Shown here: in pieces, positions 33,266-34,432 of the stretch
Layout: every line of letters starts with the position of its first letter
Position numbering within the stretch: the stretch's first letter is position 1
NCBI GenBank assembly: GCA_964472385.1
Contig: CAYYLT010000004.1
Span: 1-34,432, forward strand
Source of the DNA: JAGXLC01 sp964472385
Lineage (GTDB): Bacteria; Bacteroidota; Bacteroidia; Bacteroidales; UBA12077
Reading direction: 5' to 3'
Length of the DNA: 34,432 nt
Program-made: the position numbers and the translations under genes
Notes under the pieces: model-generated
Told to the model about the DNA's origin: nothing
The model's input: the letters and a program-made list of their open reading frames with translations, nothing else
Database searches by the model: none

Positions 33266-33626
33266 AACGTTTTTTACTGCAAACCCTGAATATCCACACT
33301 GTTTTATTATTCTCGGTATCATTTCGATCCCGCACTGACTTTATGCATCAACACAGGTTGATTGTCAAATGCAATCGTTTTCATATATATCAAACGTTTC
33401 TGCAAACGTTACCGGCTTTTTTTATACGCTGCAGGTTGGATCTTATCTCAGCTCGTTATATTTTGGTCATCTTGTACAAGGACTTTCATCCTTGCAATAT
33501 TAAACTGTAATAATCTATTCTGTATTATTTATGCAGGCTATGGGAGGCTGGCCTGTATTGTTTTACACCTTAAAGGGTGTCCATAACAGAACATGTAACT
33601 ACTAAATAGATAAATACATACATACG
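33266..33626. other. Spacer before the FAD oxidoreductase with several regulatory-like elements
   Basis: No gene is seen here. It holds the operator-like cluster at 33370-33413, a hairpin CAAGGA/TCCTTG (about 33476-33493), a second stem ACACC ... GGTGT (about 33566-33581), and TTGG-N17-TATATTTT (33436-33464), a weak promoter-like pattern. The leader to the ATG at 33627 is therefore structured and likely regulatory. Confidence 0.5.
33370..33413. promoter_or_regulatory. LacI/GalR-type operator-like sites
   Basis: TGCAATCGTTTTCA (33370-33383) fits the palindromic LacI/GalR pattern TGNAANCGNTTNCA at every fixed position. Two further AANCGNTT-type cores follow: AAACGTTT (33392-33399, exact) and TGCAAACGTTAC (33401-33412, with the second half weaker). 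A fourth AAACGTTT core lies at 33265-33272, overlapping the murF-alr stop. They sit about 215-260 nt upstream of the oxidoreductase start. LacI-family regulators often control sugar-utilisation genes; no such regulator is in the window. Confidence 0.45.
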
Positions 33627-34432
33627 ATGATCAAAGAAGGTTTTACGCATGCCAGATCCAACAAAACACTGGAGCTTACCTATGATATTCTCATTGTTGG
33701 CGGGGGGATGGCCGGTGTTTGTGCAGCATTAGCGGCAGGCAGAAGAGGATGTAAGGTGGCATTGATCCAGGACCGGCCTGTCCTGGGCGGGAATGCATCC
33801 AGCGAAGTAAGATTGTGGGCGCTGGGCGCCACTTCTCATATGGGTAATAACAACCGCTGGGCACGAGAAAGCGGAATCCTTGGGGAGATACTGGTGGAGA
33901 ATGTTTTTCGCAATAAAGAAGGCAATGCAGTGAAGTTTGATGTTGTCTTGATTGAAAAGGTGAAGGAAAATCCCCATATTGATCTTTATCTGAATACGAT
34001 AGCCTACCATATCGATAAAAAGGATGCGCATCATATTGATCGTGTGATTGCCTTTAATCCGCAAAATTCGACGATTTATCATTTCCGGGCGGGAATTTTC
34101 ATTGATTCATCCGGAGATGGTATTGTATCGTACCAGGCAGGTGTGCCTTTTAGAATGGGAGCGGAGCCTCCCGAAGAGTTTGATGAGAAGTTTGCGCCTG
34201 ATGTCAGTGATTATGGTGAATTGCTCGGTCATACGCTTTATTTCTATTCCAAGAAAGTGGATCATCCCGTTAAATTTCTCCCCCCTGATTTTGCCCTGAA
34301 AGACATTGAAAAAGTGACGAAAATAAAGGATGTCAATATCGATGACATTGGCACCAAATTTTGGTGGCTTGAATATGGCGGCAGACATGATACCATTCAC
34401 GAGACGGAGGAGATCAAATATGAATTGTGGAA
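33627..34432 (+). CDS. FAD-dependent oxidoreductase, partial (runs off the window)
   Basis: The frame is open from ATG 33627 to the window end (268 codons and 2 bases). Near residue 21 is the FAD-binding Rossmann motif VGGGMAGVCAALAAGRRG, followed by the acidic-strand region and RPVLGGNASSEVRLW. The second FAD motif is FIDSSGDGIVSYQAG near residue 155. This is the FAD_oxidored (PF12831-like) group, often found with carbohydrate-degradation genes in Bacteroidota. The C-terminal part is not visible, so catalytic residues and added domains cannot be judged. Operator-like sites upstream suggest control by a sugar-responsive repressor. Confidence 0.88.
   Translation, partial: MIKEGFTHARSNKTLELTYDILIVGGGMAGVCAALAAGRRGCKVALIQDRPVLGGNASSEVRLWALGATSHMGNNNRWARESGILGEILVENVFRNKEGNAVKFDVVLIEKVKENPHIDLYLNTIAYHIDKKDAHHIDRVIAFNPQNSTIYHFRAGIFIDSSGDGIVSYQAGVPFRMGAEPPEEFDEKFAPDVSDYGELLGHTLYFYSKKVDHPVKFLPPDFALKDIEKVTKIKDVNIDDIGTKFWWLEYGGRHDTIHETEEIKYELW

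Overview
The window looks like a chromosomal segment of a Bacteroidota bacterium, probably of the Bacteroidales/Marinilabiliales type. That rests on gene content: a complete Bat aerotolerance operon, a fused MurF-alanine racemase, a C39-peptidase ABC exporter with a Bacteroidota-style HlyD partner, and candidate promoters of the TTTG / TAnnTTTG type. The assignment is from family knowledge and not from a database search. I see no rRNA, tRNA, CRISPR array, phage or intact insertion sequence.

Layout. 1-1.45 kb: a FIST sensor protein and a 68-residue gene, minus strand. 1.8-4.0 kb: a peptidase-containing ABC exporter (minus), divergent from a zinc medium-chain dehydrogenase (4.16-5.2 kb, plus). 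5.34-7.66 kb: a lipoprotein with a methyltransferase-like N-terminal domain and a PQQ-type beta-propeller, split into two frames at about 6300. 7.66-8.11 kb: a non-coding stretch with two strong inverted repeats. 8.1-8.8 kb: a LiaF-like membrane protein (minus). 9.0-17.9 kb: one long minus-strand operon, moxR - small secreted protein - DUF58 - BatD-like membrane protein - batA - batB - batC - batD - batE.

18.1-18.85 kb: truA (plus, TTG start). 18.9-20.6 kb: a HAMP-GAF sensor with no catalytic output domain. 20.9-21.25 kb: a SiaC-type (DUF1987) phosphoprotein (minus). 21.58-24.27 kb: a compact AmmeMemoRadiSam cassette in the order AMMECR1-like, acylphosphatase, radical SAM enzyme, MEMO-like. 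24.3-25.06 kb: two small membrane proteins (DUF2752 and a CCC-motif/DUF4190-like protein). 25.2-26.3 kb: a LuxC-like acyl-CoA reductase, followed by a 105-bp MITE-like inverted repeat. 26.46-27.38 kb: miaA (TTG start). 27.5-29.55 kb: an HlyD-type adaptor and rsmI (minus). 29.7-30.5 kb: an unrecognised charged protein (minus). 30.8-33.27 kb: the murF-alr fusion (plus). 33.6 kb to the end: the start of an FAD-dependent oxidoreductase, preceded by LacI-type operator-like sites.

The best candidate for an under-described system is the four-gene AMMECR1/acylphosphatase/radical SAM/MEMO cassette. Three of its parts keep their catalytic or metal-binding residues, whereas the AMMECR1-like protein has lost the family's hallmark LRGCIG motif. 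Other points worth attention are the split and possibly deleted propeller lipoprotein, the extra secreted protein inside the Bat operon, the operator-like array upstream of the oxidoreductase, and the physically separated exporter and adaptor genes.
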